From Chloroflexota bacterium (lineage in GTDB: Bacteria; Chloroflexota; Anaerolineae; Promineifilales; Promineifilaceae): a stretch of 53,710 nucleotides of DNA. The position numbers were made by a program, and so were the translations under genes. The first letter of the stretch is position 1. Each line of letters starts with the position of its first letter. The DNA is taken from assembly GCA_024277135.1 (NCBI GenBank), contig JAJRVV010000004.1:1-53710 (forward strand), read 5' to 3'. The notes under the pieces are model-generated. The model was not told the DNA's origin, ran no database searches, and saw only the letters and a program-made list of their open reading frames with translations. Below, one piece after another: positions 15,337 to 23,302 of this stretch.

Positions 15337-16131
15337 ATGGGCAGCTTGAGAGAAGATTTTCGGATTTTGGCGATGAATGGCGGTGCAGTCACGGCCGTTC
15401 CCGACGGCTGGCGATTTATGCTGAATCCGGTCTCCGGCGGCTATGTCAACGCTCAAATTGATGATTATGGGCCGAAAGAAGGGGTGGGGCGGCGCGGCCG
15501 TTTTCGTTGGCGGCCCGGCGTCAAAATGGAATTGCGGGCCAGATTTTCGGCTGCCCCCATCGGCACCGCCGGGTTTGGCTTCTGGAACGCGCCGCTGGCC
15601 GATCCCACTATGCGCCGCTTGGTTCTGCCCCAGGCAGTTTGGTTTTTCTACGCCGCCCCGCCCAACGATTTGCCCTTTGCCCCCTCCAGCCCCGGCCAGG
15701 GTTGGTTTGCGGCCACACTTGATGCGAGTACGGGCACGGCCGTTTCCCTCATCTCTCTGTCCCCAATCATCCTGTTGGCCAATCAACTGCCAGCCTTACG
15801 TCGCCGCCTCTGGCCCAAAATCCAACGGCGTTTGGGCATTAGCGCCGCGCCCATGACAACCAGTCTGACCGATTGGCATGAGTACGCCCTCGATTGGCGA
15901 CTAGATGGCTGCACATTTTGGGCGGATGATGCAATGATTTTATCAACGCCGCACAGTCCGCGCGGGCCGCTGGGGTTTGTCTGCTGGCTCGATAATCAGT
16001 ACATGATCGCTGCGCCCAACGGCCGTTTTCGCTCTGCTGTTCTGCCCGTACAAGAAATGCGCCATCTGGAGATCGCTGGGCTGAAGATAACCGCCAGACA
16101 AGACCCGCTTTCCTCCCTGAAAACAGCCTGA
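15337..16131 (+). CDS. Concanavalin A-like (GH16/laminarinase-fold) cytosolic protein, putative
   Basis: About 264 aa, unannotated family. The segments VKMELRARFSAAPIGTAGFGFWNAP and TDWHEYALDWRLDGCTFWADD are the usual strand pattern of laminarinase/LamG-type jelly-roll folds, but the GH16 catalytic ExDxxE motif is not visible. No signal peptide is seen. A hydrophobic stretch lies around 130-150 (AVSLISLSPIILLANQLP). The start could be TTG at 15322 or ATG at 15337; neither has a strong ribosome-binding site. The fold assignment is tentative, and it is probably a non-catalytic carbohydrate-binding-like protein. Confidence 0.55.
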   Translation: MGSLREDFRILAMNGGAVTAVPDGWRFMLNPVSGGYVNAQIDDYGPKEGVGRRGRFRWRPGVKMELRARFSAAPIGTAGFGFWNAPLADPTMRRLVLPQAVWFFYAAPPNDLPFAPSSPGQGWFAATLDASTGTAVSLISLSPIILLANQLPALRRRLWPKIQRRLGISAAPMTTSLTDWHEYALDWRLDGCTFWADDAMILSTPHSPRGPLGFVCWLDNQYMIAAPNGRFRSAVLPVQEMRHLEIAGLKITARQDPLSSLKTA

Positions 16132-16149
16132 GAAAGATTAAAAACAGCT

Positions 16150-16178
16150 TTGACACGCCCCCATCAGCGTGCTATACT
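16150..16178 (+). promoter_or_regulatory. Sigma-70-type promoter of the tRNA operon
   Basis: TTGACA (16150-16155) and TATACT (16173-16178) with a 17-nt spacer; transcription would start about 15 nt before tRNA-Ser. Confidence 0.88.
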
Positions 16179-16200
16179 CCCCGCTTGGAAACCCTCTCCT

Positions 16201-16286
16201 GGAGGGATGGCCGAGTGGACGAAGGCAACGGTCTTGAAAACCGTAGTGGGCTTTGCTCACCGGGGGTTCGAATCCCTCTCCCTCCG
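16201..16286 (+). tRNA. tRNA-Ser (anticodon TGA)
   Basis: Acceptor stem GGAGGGA/TCCCTCC, anticodon loop CTTGAAA with TGA at 16235-16237, a long variable arm as expected for serine, and the T-loop GTTCGAATC. Discriminator G; the 3' CCA is not encoded. Confidence 0.96.
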
Positions 16287-16326
16287 TTAATTTTTGACAA
16301 TTAACAACTGATACGGCATCTTGCAT

Positions 16327-16415
16327 GGGGAGGTGCCAGAGTGGACGATTGGGGCCGCCTGCTAAGCGGTTAACGGTCTTAAAGCCGTTCAAGGGTTCGA
16401 ATCCCTTCCTCCCCG
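16327..16415 (+). tRNA. tRNA-Ser (anticodon GCT)
   Basis: Acceptor GGGGAGG/CCTCCCC, anticodon GCT at 16361-16363, a long class-II variable arm and the T-loop GTTCGAATC. Discriminator G; no encoded CCA. It lies 40 nt after the first tRNA-Ser. Confidence 0.96.
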
Positions 16416-16469
16416 CTAGACTGGACAAAGCTCCAGTTTGTGGTATTTTTTTATACCCAAATTTCATTT

Positions 16470-16543
16470 GCGCCCTTAGCTCAGTGGATTAGAGCGTCTG
16501 GCTACGAACCAGAAGGTCGGGAGTTCGAGTCTCTCAGGGCGTA
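16470..16543 (+). tRNA. tRNA-Arg (anticodon ACG)
   Basis: Acceptor GCGCCCT with AGGGCGT (terminal G-U pair), anticodon ACG at 16504-16506 (to be edited to ICG) and a short variable loop. Discriminator A; no encoded CCA. Confidence 0.95.
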
Positions 16544-16548
16544 CTGTT

Positions 16549-16580
16549 AAAAAGCGACACCTGTTCAGGGTCGCTTTTTT
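16549..16580 (+). terminator. Terminator of the tRNA operon
   Basis: AAAAGCGACaCCTG / CAGGgTCGCTTTT stem ending in a run of T (16575-16580). Confidence 0.9.
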
Positions 16581-16599
16581 AGTTTTTAACCCGGTGACA

Positions 16600-16680
16600 G
16601 TAGTCAGTAACCAGTATTCAGTGGACGTTTGTCAGAGAGGTTGTACTGATTACTGTATACTGATGACTGACCACTGATCT
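16600..16680. repeat. Inverted pair of heptameric arrays (CAGTAAC/CAGTAAT family)
   Basis: Four 7-mers beginning CAGT run rightwards. After a short centre, five 7-mers beginning ACTG run as their inverse, so the whole can fold into an imperfect long hairpin. The same unit family appears in frame inside the moeA gene (46990-47050). It lies between the tRNA terminator and the inositol-phosphate synthase gene. Confidence 0.75.
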
Positions 16681-16750
16681 AGAAGTCCTACAAATCTTAA
16701 CCCTTAAACCCCCTGGGGCAACCCATCGGAATCTGAACGGGAGGTTCATT

Positions 16751-17848
16751 TTGAGCAAAAAAGACAAAAAAGTTAGAGTAGCCATTATTGGTGTGGGCAA
16801 CTGCGCTTGTTCACTCGTCCAGGGCGTTGAATACTACAAAGATGCCGCTGAAGATGAATTTATTCCTGGTTTGATGCACGCCAATGTGGGCGGGTATCAC
16901 GTTCGGGATATTGAATTTAGCGCCGCTTTTGATGTGGATGCAGAAAAAGTGGGCAAAGATTTATCCGAGGCTATCTGGGCTAACCAAAACAACACCATCA
17001 AATTTGCCGATGTGCCCAAGCAAGGCGTGACGGTCCATCGGGGCATGACGCATGATGGCTTGGGATACTATCTGAAACAAAAAATCAAAAAAGCGCCAGG
17101 GCCGACGGCTCCTATTCGTGAGATTCTGCAAGATACCAAGACGGATGTGGTCATCAACTTTTTGCCGGTTGGCAGCGAGCAGGCCACCAAATGGTATGTG
17201 GAGCAGGTTCTCAACGCAGGTTGTGCTTTAGTCAACTGCATTCCGGTCTTTATTGCCCGTGAGCCGTATTGGCAAGAACGGTTCAAGAGCCGGGGGCTGC
17301 CCATTATTGGGGATGACATCAAAAGCCAGGTTGGCGCTACCATTGTGCATCGGGTGCTGACCCGTCTTTTCCAAGACCGGGGGGTTCGTTTGGAGCGCAC
17401 CAGCCAGTTAAATGTGGGCGGCAACATGGATTTCTACAATATGTTGGAACGGGCGCGGCTGGAGAGTAAGAAAATCAGCAAGACGAATTCGGTGACCTCT
17501 CAGCTTGATTACAAACTGCCGGAAACGGATATCCATATCGGCCCCAGTGATTATGTGCCTTGGCTGACCGACCGGAAATGGGCCCACATTCGTTTGGAAG
17601 GACGTTCATTTGGCGATGTGCCACTCAATATCGAATTGAAGCTGGAAGTGTGGGATAGTCCGAATTCGGCCGGGGTGACGATTGATGCGGTGCGCTGCGC
17701 CAAGCTGGCGTTGGATCGGGGTATTTCTGGCCCGATATATGGCCCCAGTAGCTATTTCATGAAGTCGCCGCCTGTTCAGTATGTGGACAGTATGTGCTTG
17801 TCGAAGACAGAAGGCTTTATCGAGAATGGCGATAATTCGGCTGAGTAA
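16751..17848 (+). CDS. ino1: Inositol-3-phosphate synthase
   Basis: Protein of 365 aa of the actinobacterial-type myo-inositol-1-phosphate synthase family. It isomerises glucose 6-phosphate with NAD as catalytic cofactor, feeding inositol lipids or solutes. Motifs are the Rossmann [18 protein letters not shown] near the N-terminus, [35 protein letters not shown] and the active-site region [14 protein letters not shown]. Length agrees with the family. The start is TTG at 16751, chosen for GGGAGG 6 nt upstream and the Lys-rich start. It is followed by a perfect palindromic terminator. Confidence 0.93.
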   Translation: MSKKDKKVRVAIIGVGNCACSLVQGVEYYKDAAEDEFIPGLMHANVGGYHVRDIEFSAAFDVDAEKVGKDLSEAIWANQNNTIKFADVPKQGVTVHRGMTHDGLGYYLKQKIKKAPGPTAPIREILQDTKTDVVINFLPVGSEQATKWYVEQVLNAGCALVNCIPVFIAREPYWQERFKSRGLPIIGDDIKSQVGATIVHRVLTRLFQDRGVRLERTSQLNVGGNMDFYNMLERARLESKKISKTNSVTSQLDYKLPETDIHIGPSDYVPWLTDRKWAHIRLEGRSFGDVPLNIELKLEVWDSPNSAGVTIDAVRCAKLALDRGISGPIYGPSSYFMKSPPVQYVDSMCLSKTEGFIENGDNSAE

Positions 17849-17865
17849 CTTATTTTAATGCGTGG

Positions 17866-17908
17866 CGGGGAATGCGGGTGACGGCCGTCACCCGCATTCC
17901 CCGTTTTT
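17866..17908 (+). terminator. 38-nt perfect palindrome terminator centred on ACGGCCGT
   Basis: Arms 17866-17884 and 17885-17903 are exact 19-nt complements with no spacer, and TTTTT follows. The centre (17881-17888) is the window-wide octamer ACGGCCGT. It ends the ino1 transcript 17 nt after the stop codon. The next gene starts 7 nt past the T-run. Confidence 0.85.
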
Positions 17909-17914
17909 GCCGCT

Positions 17915-18256
17915 ATGAAAACACCCGCCGGAAAAGCGTGCCGCTTCTACTACCAAAATTTTCACCGGGGCCGCTCGGAGCAAGAGTGCCGCCTGATTCA
18001 GGGCAATCCTGCTTCGCAGACATGGCGGCCCAAGGATTGCTTTCAGTGTCCGGTCCCTGATATTCTGCAAGCGAACAGCAGCCCGGATTTGGTGTTAGAG
18101 GCGACGATTGCCACCGGTTTGTTGGGTTTTAACCGGCGGGTCGAAGTGAAAGCGTTTTGCAGCCGCCATTTGATTGATGTGCCCAAACCGCAGGTGGGGT
18201 GCCCCAAGTGTGCCCTGGAAAAACCGGGTTTGCGTGAATTGTTTGGGGATGATTGA
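17915..18256 (+). CDS. Cys-rich small protein of a family I associate with Chloroflexota
   Basis: A 113-aa protein, function unknown. It carries single cysteines in ACRFYYQNFHRG and ECRLIQ, then CFQC (42-45), a lone FCSRH (about 83) and CPKC (about 95-98), a pattern suited to a zinc or iron-sulfur site. The WRPKDCFQCPVPDILQAN segment and the following VLEATIATGLLGFNRRVEVKAFC look strongly conserved in character. No signal peptide or membrane segment. It lies directly before the HAD gene (9-nt gap) and may be cotranscribed with it. Confidence 0.7.
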   Translation: MKTPAGKACRFYYQNFHRGRSEQECRLIQGNPASQTWRPKDCFQCPVPDILQANSSPDLVLEATIATGLLGFNRRVEVKAFCSRHLIDVPKPQVGCPKCALEKPGLRELFGDD

Positions 18257-18264
18257 GGGGAAGT

Positions 18265-18999
18265 ATGCCCATTCAAGCGATCTTATTTGACCTGGATGAT
18301 ACCTTGCTGGGGAACGACACGGATACTTTTATTCCCCATTATTTCAAGCTGTTGGGTAAATATGCCCGCCAGTTCATGGAACCGCAGCAGTTTTTGCAAG
18401 AGATGCTGATCTGCACGCGGGAGATGATGAGTAGCACGGACACGGCCGTCCCCAACCGGGATGTCTTTTGGCAGGCATTTGAGCGGCGGACGGGTTTGCT
18501 AGGCGCGGAATTGGAGCCGTATTTCGAGCAGTTTTATCTCAACGAATTTCCCAAAATCGCCCATGTGACCGAACGACGGCCGGAAGCGGCGGCGTTGATC
18601 CAGGCTTGCCTGGATCAGGGCATTAAGGTGGTGGTGGCGACCAACCCGGTCTTCCCGCGCACGGCCGTGCTGGAGCGGCTGGCCTGGGCTGGTATCCCGG
18701 CCGATGAGTACCCCTTTGCCCTGATCACCACCTACGAAAACATGCATGCCACCAAGCCCCACGCCGTTTACTACCAGGAAATTTTGGCCCGGATTGGATG
18801 CGCGGCAAAAACGGCCGTCATGGTGGGAGATGATTGGGAAAACGACATTGAACCGGCGGCCCGGTTAGGCATGATGACTTATTGGATTACCAACGGCCGT
18901 GACCTGCCTGCGGCCAACGTCGCTGACGGATTTGGCAGACTGGCCGATTTTTACCAGTCACTCCAAAATGGTTGGCTGAAGCCGGAGATGTTTGTCTGA
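18265..18999 (+). CDS. HAD-superfamily hydrolase
   Basis: Phosphatase-like protein of 244 aa. Motif I is FDLDDTLLGND (nucleophile and acid/base Asp), motif II is VVVATNPVFPRTAV, motif III is the Lys in MHATKPHAVYYQEIL and motif IV is VMVGDDWENDIEPAARLGM. The helical cap lies between motifs I and II (about 20-95). The start ATG is at 18265, with GAGGGGA upstream. Typical length for small-molecule phosphatases; substrate not predictable. Confidence 0.9.
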   Translation: MPIQAILFDLDDTLLGNDTDTFIPHYFKLLGKYARQFMEPQQFLQEMLICTREMMSSTDTAVPNRDVFWQAFERRTGLLGAELEPYFEQFYLNEFPKIAHVTERRPEAAALIQACLDQGIKVVVATNPVFPRTAVLERLAWAGIPADEYPFALITTYENMHATKPHAVYYQEILARIGCAAKTAVMVGDDWENDIEPAARLGMMTYWITNGRDLPAANVADGFGRLADFYQSLQNGWLKPEMFV

Positions 19000-19011
19000 C
19001 AGACGGCCGTT

Positions 19012-19491
19012 ATGCAAGACCCGCCTCCCGTTTTTGACCTGCTCAACGAATTGGCCGCCTTTGCTACGGCCGTCGGTCAGATATTGTCGGGTAATGGGGT
19101 AGATTGGCATGTTCGGCCCGATGGGGAAGAATGGTCGCTGACGGAGGTTATCTGGCATTTGCTGGATGTGGAACATGAAGTTCACCAATCCCGGTTCCGC
19201 GACCTGATAGACCGGGAAAATGTGTTTTTGCCGGGAGCCACTTCCGATGATTGGGTGGCGCAGCGCGAATACCAAAAGCGGGACGGCCGTCAAGCCCTGC
19301 TCGATTTCCTGCTGGCCCGCCAACAAACCCTCACCCTGTTAGGCACAATTGAAGATGACACCGTGTGGGAGCGGCGGGGGCGACACGCCTATTTTGGCCC
19401 CACCAGCCTGCATGAATTATTATACCTGGCCGTCCAGCATGATCGCGCCCATTGGGAACAGATTCAGGCACTGTGCGATCAGATGAATTGA
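19012..19491 (+). CDS. DinB-family (DinB_2) metal-binding protein
   Basis: A 159-aa four-helix-bundle protein. The DinB histidine triad is visible: His49 in VIWHLLDVEHEVHQSR and the paired histidines in LYLAVQHDRAHWEQI near the C-terminus. Members bind divalent metal and many are thiol-transferases, or unknown. It follows the HAD gene by 12 nt, with an ACGGCCGT octamer filling that gap, and overlaps the end of the convergent PrsW gene by 13 nt. Confidence 0.85.
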   Translation: MQDPPPVFDLLNELAAFATAVGQILSGNGVDWHVRPDGEEWSLTEVIWHLLDVEHEVHQSRFRDLIDRENVFLPGATSDDWVAQREYQKRDGRQALLDFLLARQQTLTLLGTIEDDTVWERRGRHAYFGPTSLHELLYLAVQHDRAHWEQIQALCDQMN

Positions 19492-20471
19492 CGGTCGTGC
19501 GCCGCTACTTCGCCCCGCGCTTTTTGCACCAACTTCTGATTCTTCTCCGTAGCAAACAGCGCGAAATGATGCTTTTTATACGCTAATTCGCTGCACCGTT
19601 GGAAAAAACGCCGGTTACGGCCGTAAGCTCTCAATCCGTGTGAAGTCAGCGCGTTAAACAAATGGCGCGACCGTTCGCGGCTCGACGTCATCAGTTGGTA
19701 TTGATTGATCGTCATCGTCCCCAATTGCACTTCCTCGGCCAGATATTGCCGCAGCCAACTCCGCTCCTGCCACAACGCCCAGACAATGATGAGCAGCAGC
19801 AGCAAAACGCCGCCCCAATCGCTGATGAGCGCCACAAAGCACGAGGCGCTGTTGAAGGAAACGGAGGCGTTGTGCAAAAAGTGGAGGAACACCGCCCCCA
19901 TCCAGCCGCCAATGGGCAAGATCAGCCGCGCCGCCGGGTTAGGCGTCATCCGCGCCAGCGCCACGCCCAGCCCGGAAACGCTGGTGAATAAGGCGTGATT
20001 CAGGCCGAAAATGACGGCGCGCATGAACACGTTCATCCCCCACGCCTCAAATCCGCCTTCGCCGAACACGTTGACGAAATAGTAGACGTTTTCCACCATG
20101 GCAAAGCCCATGCCCACCATCGCGCCGTAAATGATGCCGTCCAGCGGGCTGTCTATTTCGTGCCGCCACAGGAAGAAAATAGCCAGCACCGCCAGCCCTT
20201 TGACGGACTCTTCCACGGGCGGCGCGATGAAGCTGGCCGCCAGGGCGTCGCCGGGAGTGTCGCCCACCAACAGGTAGATGGGCAGGCTGAAGATGGTGTT
20301 GAAGATGAAGGCGATGAGGATGCTGGGCGCGGCCCCCCACAAAAAAGCGGTGATTAACAGCCACCACGGTTCTTTTTCGTACCGGTCTACCCAGTAGATG
20401 AGGGCGACGTAGAAAATGGTGGGGATGGCGGCGGCGATGATGGAGATGAGAAGCACGGCCGTAAATGACAT
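19479..20471 (-). CDS. PrsW-family intramembrane metalloprotease
   Basis: Polytopic membrane protein of 330 aa with about eight membrane segments in the first 235 residues and a cytosolic basic tail. The family motifs are present: YEKEPW after TM1, FIAPPVEESVKG (Glu-Glu pair), GFAMVENVYYF and FGLNHALFTSVSGLGV (His). In Bacillus, PrsW performs site-1 cleavage of an anti-sigma factor; many other members are uncharacterised. The C-terminal tail (about 240-330) is longer than the core domain and has no known domain. Confidence 0.88.
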   Translation of the reverse strand: MSFTAVLLISIIAAAIPTIFYVALIYWVDRYEKEPWWLLITAFLWGAAPSILIAFIFNTIFSLPIYLLVGDTPGDALAASFIAPPVEESVKGLAVLAIFFLWRHEIDSPLDGIIYGAMVGMGFAMVENVYYFVNVFGEGGFEAWGMNVFMRAVIFGLNHALFTSVSGLGVALARMTPNPAARLILPIGGWMGAVFLHFLHNASVSFNSASCFVALISDWGGVLLLLLIIVWALWQERSWLRQYLAEEVQLGTMTINQYQLMTSSRERSRHLFNALTSHGLRAYGRNRRFFQRCSELAYKKHHFALFATEKNQKLVQKARGEVAAHDRQFI

Positions 20472-20521
20472 GGGCGGAGTCCTTGTTGCGGAAGGGTTTT
20501 ACGTATAGTACAGATTCCCGC

Positions 20522-21625
20522 TCATAAAATCAACATGGCGTCGCCAAATGAGAAGAAGCGATACCGTTCGTTGACGGCCGTTTCATACGCCTTCATGATC
20601 GGTTCCCGCCCGGCAAACGCGGAAACCAGCATCATCAAACTGGATTGAGGCAGGTGGAAGTTTGTGATCATGCCATCCACCGCTCGAAATTTGTAGCCGG
20701 GATAAATGAACAAATCCGTCGCTCCCTCGAAAGCGGCCACCGGCTTCCAGGGACAAAGACTGCCGGTTTCGCCGGCGGCGTCGCGGGCGGAGATGTCCTG
20801 AAAACTGCCGCTGAGTCCGGCCGATTTGAGAGCGGCGGTTTCCAGGGTGCGCACGGCCGTCGTCCCCACCGCGATGATGCGCCCCCCGGCCAATTTGGCT
20901 TCGTTGATGCGGCGGGCGGTGTCGGCTGTCAGGCTGGCCCATTCGCTGTGAATGGTGTGATCGGCCACTTCTACGGCCGTTACCGGTTTGAAGGTGTCCA
21001 ACCCCACGCGCAGCGTCGCCTGCTCGATCATCACCCCTTTGTCCCGCAGCGCCAGCAGTAAATCGCCGCTGAAATGGAGTCCGGCGGTGGGGGCCGCCGC
21101 CGAACCGGGCGGGCGGGAATAGACGGTTTGGTATCGCTCCGGGTCGGCCAGCGTCTCGTGGATGTAGGGCGGCAGGGGAGTGTGGCCTAATGTCTCCAGA
21201 CGGCCGTCCACCGGCTGGCTGAATTGGATTTCGCGTTGGGCGCCGTCCAGCACGGCCGTGACCGCAGCGGTAATGCCGCTGTCGGAACCATCCATGTCGT
21301 ATAGCGAGATGACGGTATCCAGGCCGACCCGTTTGCCGCCGATCAGGGCTTGCCAGCGCAATTCGTCCTTTTGTCGCAGCAGCAGGATTTCCACTTTGCC
21401 GCCGCTGGGTTTACGGCCGTACAGCCGGGCGGGGATGACGCGGCTGTTGTTGACAACCAGCGCGTCGCCGGGATGGAGGAAGTCTAAAATGTCGGTGAAA
21501 TGGCAGTGGGATAGACGGCCGTCTGTCCGGTTCAGCAGCAGCAGGCGGGAGGCGTCTCGTTGGGGCAACGGCCGTTGGGCGATCAACTCCGGCGGCAAGT
21601 TATAATCAAAATCAGCAGTTTTCAT
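20522..21625 (-). CDS. queA: tRNA preQ1(34) S-adenosylmethionine ribosyltransferase-isomerase
   Basis: QueA (367 aa) transfers ribose from SAM to preQ1 at the wobble base, the penultimate queuosine step. Signatures are DFDYNLPPELIAQRPLPQRDASRLL at the N-terminus (split here as DFDYNLPPELIAQ and RPLPQRDASRLL), DALVVNNSRVIPARLYG, PTAGLHFSGDLL, LRVGLDTFKPV, HSEWASL, VGTTAVRTLE and TNFHLPQSSLMMLVSAF near the end. Full length. The ATG is followed by the canonical MKTADFDY. A set of mutually exclusive hairpins lies just upstream. Confidence 0.96.
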   Translation of the reverse strand: MKTADFDYNLPPELIAQRPLPQRDASRLLLLNRTDGRLSHCHFTDILDFLHPGDALVVNNSRVIPARLYGRKPSGGKVEILLLRQKDELRWQALIGGKRVGLDTVISLYDMDGSDSGITAAVTAVLDGAQREIQFSQPVDGRLETLGHTPLPPYIHETLADPERYQTVYSRPPGSAAAPTAGLHFSGDLLLALRDKGVMIEQATLRVGLDTFKPVTAVEVADHTIHSEWASLTADTARRINEAKLAGGRIIAVGTTAVRTLETAALKSAGLSGSFQDISARDAAGETGSLCPWKPVAAFEGATDLFIYPGYKFRAVDGMITNFHLPQSSLMMLVSAFAGREPIMKAYETAVNERYRFFSFGDAMLIL

Positions 21626-21642
21626 GCCGGGGATTATACAAC

Positions 21643-21704
21643 AGACATCCGATTTCTTGTTGTCGGATGCACCCGTATCATGGAGAGCAAGAAATCGGAT
21701 GTCT
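21643..21704. promoter_or_regulatory. Overlapping alternative hairpins in the queA/lspA divergent region
   Basis: AGACATCCGATTTCTTG (21643-21659) can pair perfectly with CAAGAAATCGGATGTCT (21688-21704). Part of the same left arm (CATCCGA, 21645-21651) can instead pair with TCGGATG (21663-21669). The two structures exclude each other, as in an attenuator, though a simple repeat-element origin is also possible. It lies 18 nt upstream of queA and 61 nt before lspA. Confidence 0.5.
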
Positions 21705-21764
21705 TAAGAAAACAGGCCAAATGCCGCATGGTTAAAATCCCGCCCCATTGGTAGAATTGGCCGC

Positions 21765-22349
21765 ATGATCACAAATCATGACAATAAAAACAGCCATCCT
21801 GCTTACCGGTGGCGGCATCTGATCTTTGCCGCCATCGGCTTGTTGGCAATTTCCCTCGACCAGTGGACGAAATGGCTCATCATTCAAGCGATGCCGCTCA
21901 ACACCAGTAACTCCCCTATTCCGGAACTCTACCCTTACTTTCAATTTTCCCACCTGTCCAACACCGGCACCGCGTTTGGCTTGCTGCCGCAGGCCAAATG
22001 GGCGTTTACGGCGCTGGCTTCTCTGGTGGCGGTGGGGCTGGTGGTGTACAACCACGTCGAAACGCTGCCCAATTGGAAGCTGCGGCTGGCGTTGGGGCTG
22101 TTGTTTGGCGGCGCGGCGGGCAATTTGATTGACCGGTTCCGGCTGGGGTATGTGACGGATTTCATCAATTTCAATTTACGGCCGCTCCTGCAACCTACTC
22201 TGGACATCCCCATTCTCGATTGGGCGGTGTTCAACCTGGCCGATTTAGCGATTACTACCGGCGTCATCCTGCTGGCCCTGCACCTGTGGTTGGATCAAGA
22301 GCAGATTAACCAGTCCGGCGTCCGGCAAACGGCGCAGGAATCTGGTTAA
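21765..22349 (+). CDS. lspA: Lipoprotein signal peptidase (signal peptidase II)
   Basis: Aspartic membrane protease of 194 aa that removes prolipoprotein signal peptides; the window encodes several predicted lipoproteins. Family boxes are SLDQWTKWLI, SNTGTAFGLL, GAAGNLIDRFRLGYVTDFINF (first catalytic Asp in NLIDR) and VFNLADLAITTGV (second Asp). Four membrane segments. Slightly long because of an N-terminal extension and a polar tail. Confidence 0.95.
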   Translation: MITNHDNKNSHPAYRWRHLIFAAIGLLAISLDQWTKWLIIQAMPLNTSNSPIPELYPYFQFSHLSNTGTAFGLLPQAKWAFTALASLVAVGLVVYNHVETLPNWKLRLALGLLFGGAAGNLIDRFRLGYVTDFINFNLRPLLQPTLDIPILDWAVFNLADLAITTGVILLALHLWLDQEQINQSGVRQTAQESG

Positions 22350-22421
22350 ACACAGCTTTTACTGCTGTGGCAACAGCTTGCCAATGCAGGAAAGCAGCGT
22401 GATAAGGTGATGCGTTCAATT

Positions 22422-23141
22422 TTACCAAGTCATGGGTTTCTTGAATGTGCCTTGAGAATCGGTCAAGGTTGTTGGAAACAGGCTTCTGGACAATACGCCT
22501 TTGCGAATATTCTTGACGAAATTTGCATTTGCAATTAACGCTTTGCTTGGGTGTTTCTGTGGATTGAGTATCCCGATTTTTTTACCCAACTCTTTTTTAA
22601 CGAGCTGAATCAGTAACAATAGATCGGAATCATTGGAAACAACAATAGCAACATCGTAAGCGTTTTTGTACCCATCACTTAACAGATGAAGCGCAAGATT
22701 TACGTCAGACCCCTTTTCCTCTGTCTTGATCGCTTTGACGTAACCGCGCTTGGGTTGGGCAAGGGGCATCATAATTTCGTGGGTTAAAAAATGTCCATAG
22801 ATGATCTCAAGATTAGGGATGGTCTGCAATGCCCGAAGGTAAGTTTGTTGACGGGTCAATTGATCAGGGTCTACCGGACGCGGATTTACGAGAGCGGTGA
22901 AGTATTTAATCTCAGTAGATCAAGATTTTCGCCACGAATGCCACGAATTACACGAAAAACATGTTCTTAATTCGTGAAATTTGTGCAATTCGTGGCAGAT
23001 TTTGGATCTACTGAATCTGGTTAATGGTGTCACGAGGCAACATGAAACGACATAATTTGGCAATATCCAACCAACGAAAAGGCGTATTTTCAAAGCGCCA
23101 TAATAGAGGTTAAAACCATCAACGTAAATATTTGCTTTCAA
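22422..23141 (-). pseudogene. NYN-domain (LabA/DUF88-like) ribonuclease gene, broken by a frameshift and a small element insertion
   Basis: The intact N-terminus (TTG at 23141 with GGAGG 5 nt upstream; LKANIYVDGFNLYYGALK) and the C-terminal part (RGYVKAIKTEEKGSDVNLAL, VAIVVSNDSDLLLLI, NPQKHPSKALIANANF) are parts of one NYN/PIN-like nuclease with its acidic residues. Two lesions separate them. A one-base loss in an A-run (23087-23090) shifts the frame after GALK; restoring it gives NTPFRWLDIAKLCRFML. A 101-bp element (22913-23013) then interrupts the reading with stop codons, flanked by a 5-bp duplication AATCT. Removing both gives a continuous gene (INQIKYFTALVNPRP across the junction). The gene is probably inactive; the A-run lesion alone could be a sequencing error, the insertion could not. 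Confidence 0.85.
22908..23018. mobile_element. 101-bp MITE-like element with 9-bp terminal inverted repeats and AATCT target duplication
   Basis: CAGTAGATC (22913-22921) and GATCTACTG (23005-23013) are perfect terminal inverted repeats. Outside them lie AATCT at 22908-22912 and AATCT at 23014-23018. The interior consists of CACGAATnn-type 9-mers in one orientation followed by their inverse, so the element folds on itself. It has no coding capacity. It splits a NYN-domain gene, and its removal together with one AATCT copy restores the expected reading frame at that junction. A degenerate relative is at 9693-9794. Confidence 0.8.
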
Positions 23142-23302
23142 GAAGACCTCCATGGAACACAGAGGCCGCCCTTTCGGACGGCCTCGCACCCTTTCGCCGA
23201 AGCTACCGGGGGGGATATGTGGAAAGTACACCATAATCAGCTTTTTAGTAAAAGCACAGCTTTGCAATCTCAAGTTACCCAATAGCAGGTGCGGCCGACC
23301 TT

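Noticed and set aside
16600..16680. Possible CRISPR-like array
   Set aside because: Units are 7 bp, degenerate and contiguous, with no spacers; no cas gene is present.
22351..22369. CACAGC/GCTGTG hairpin after lspA as a terminator
   Set aside because: The stem is only 6 bp and is not followed by a T-run; too weak to call.
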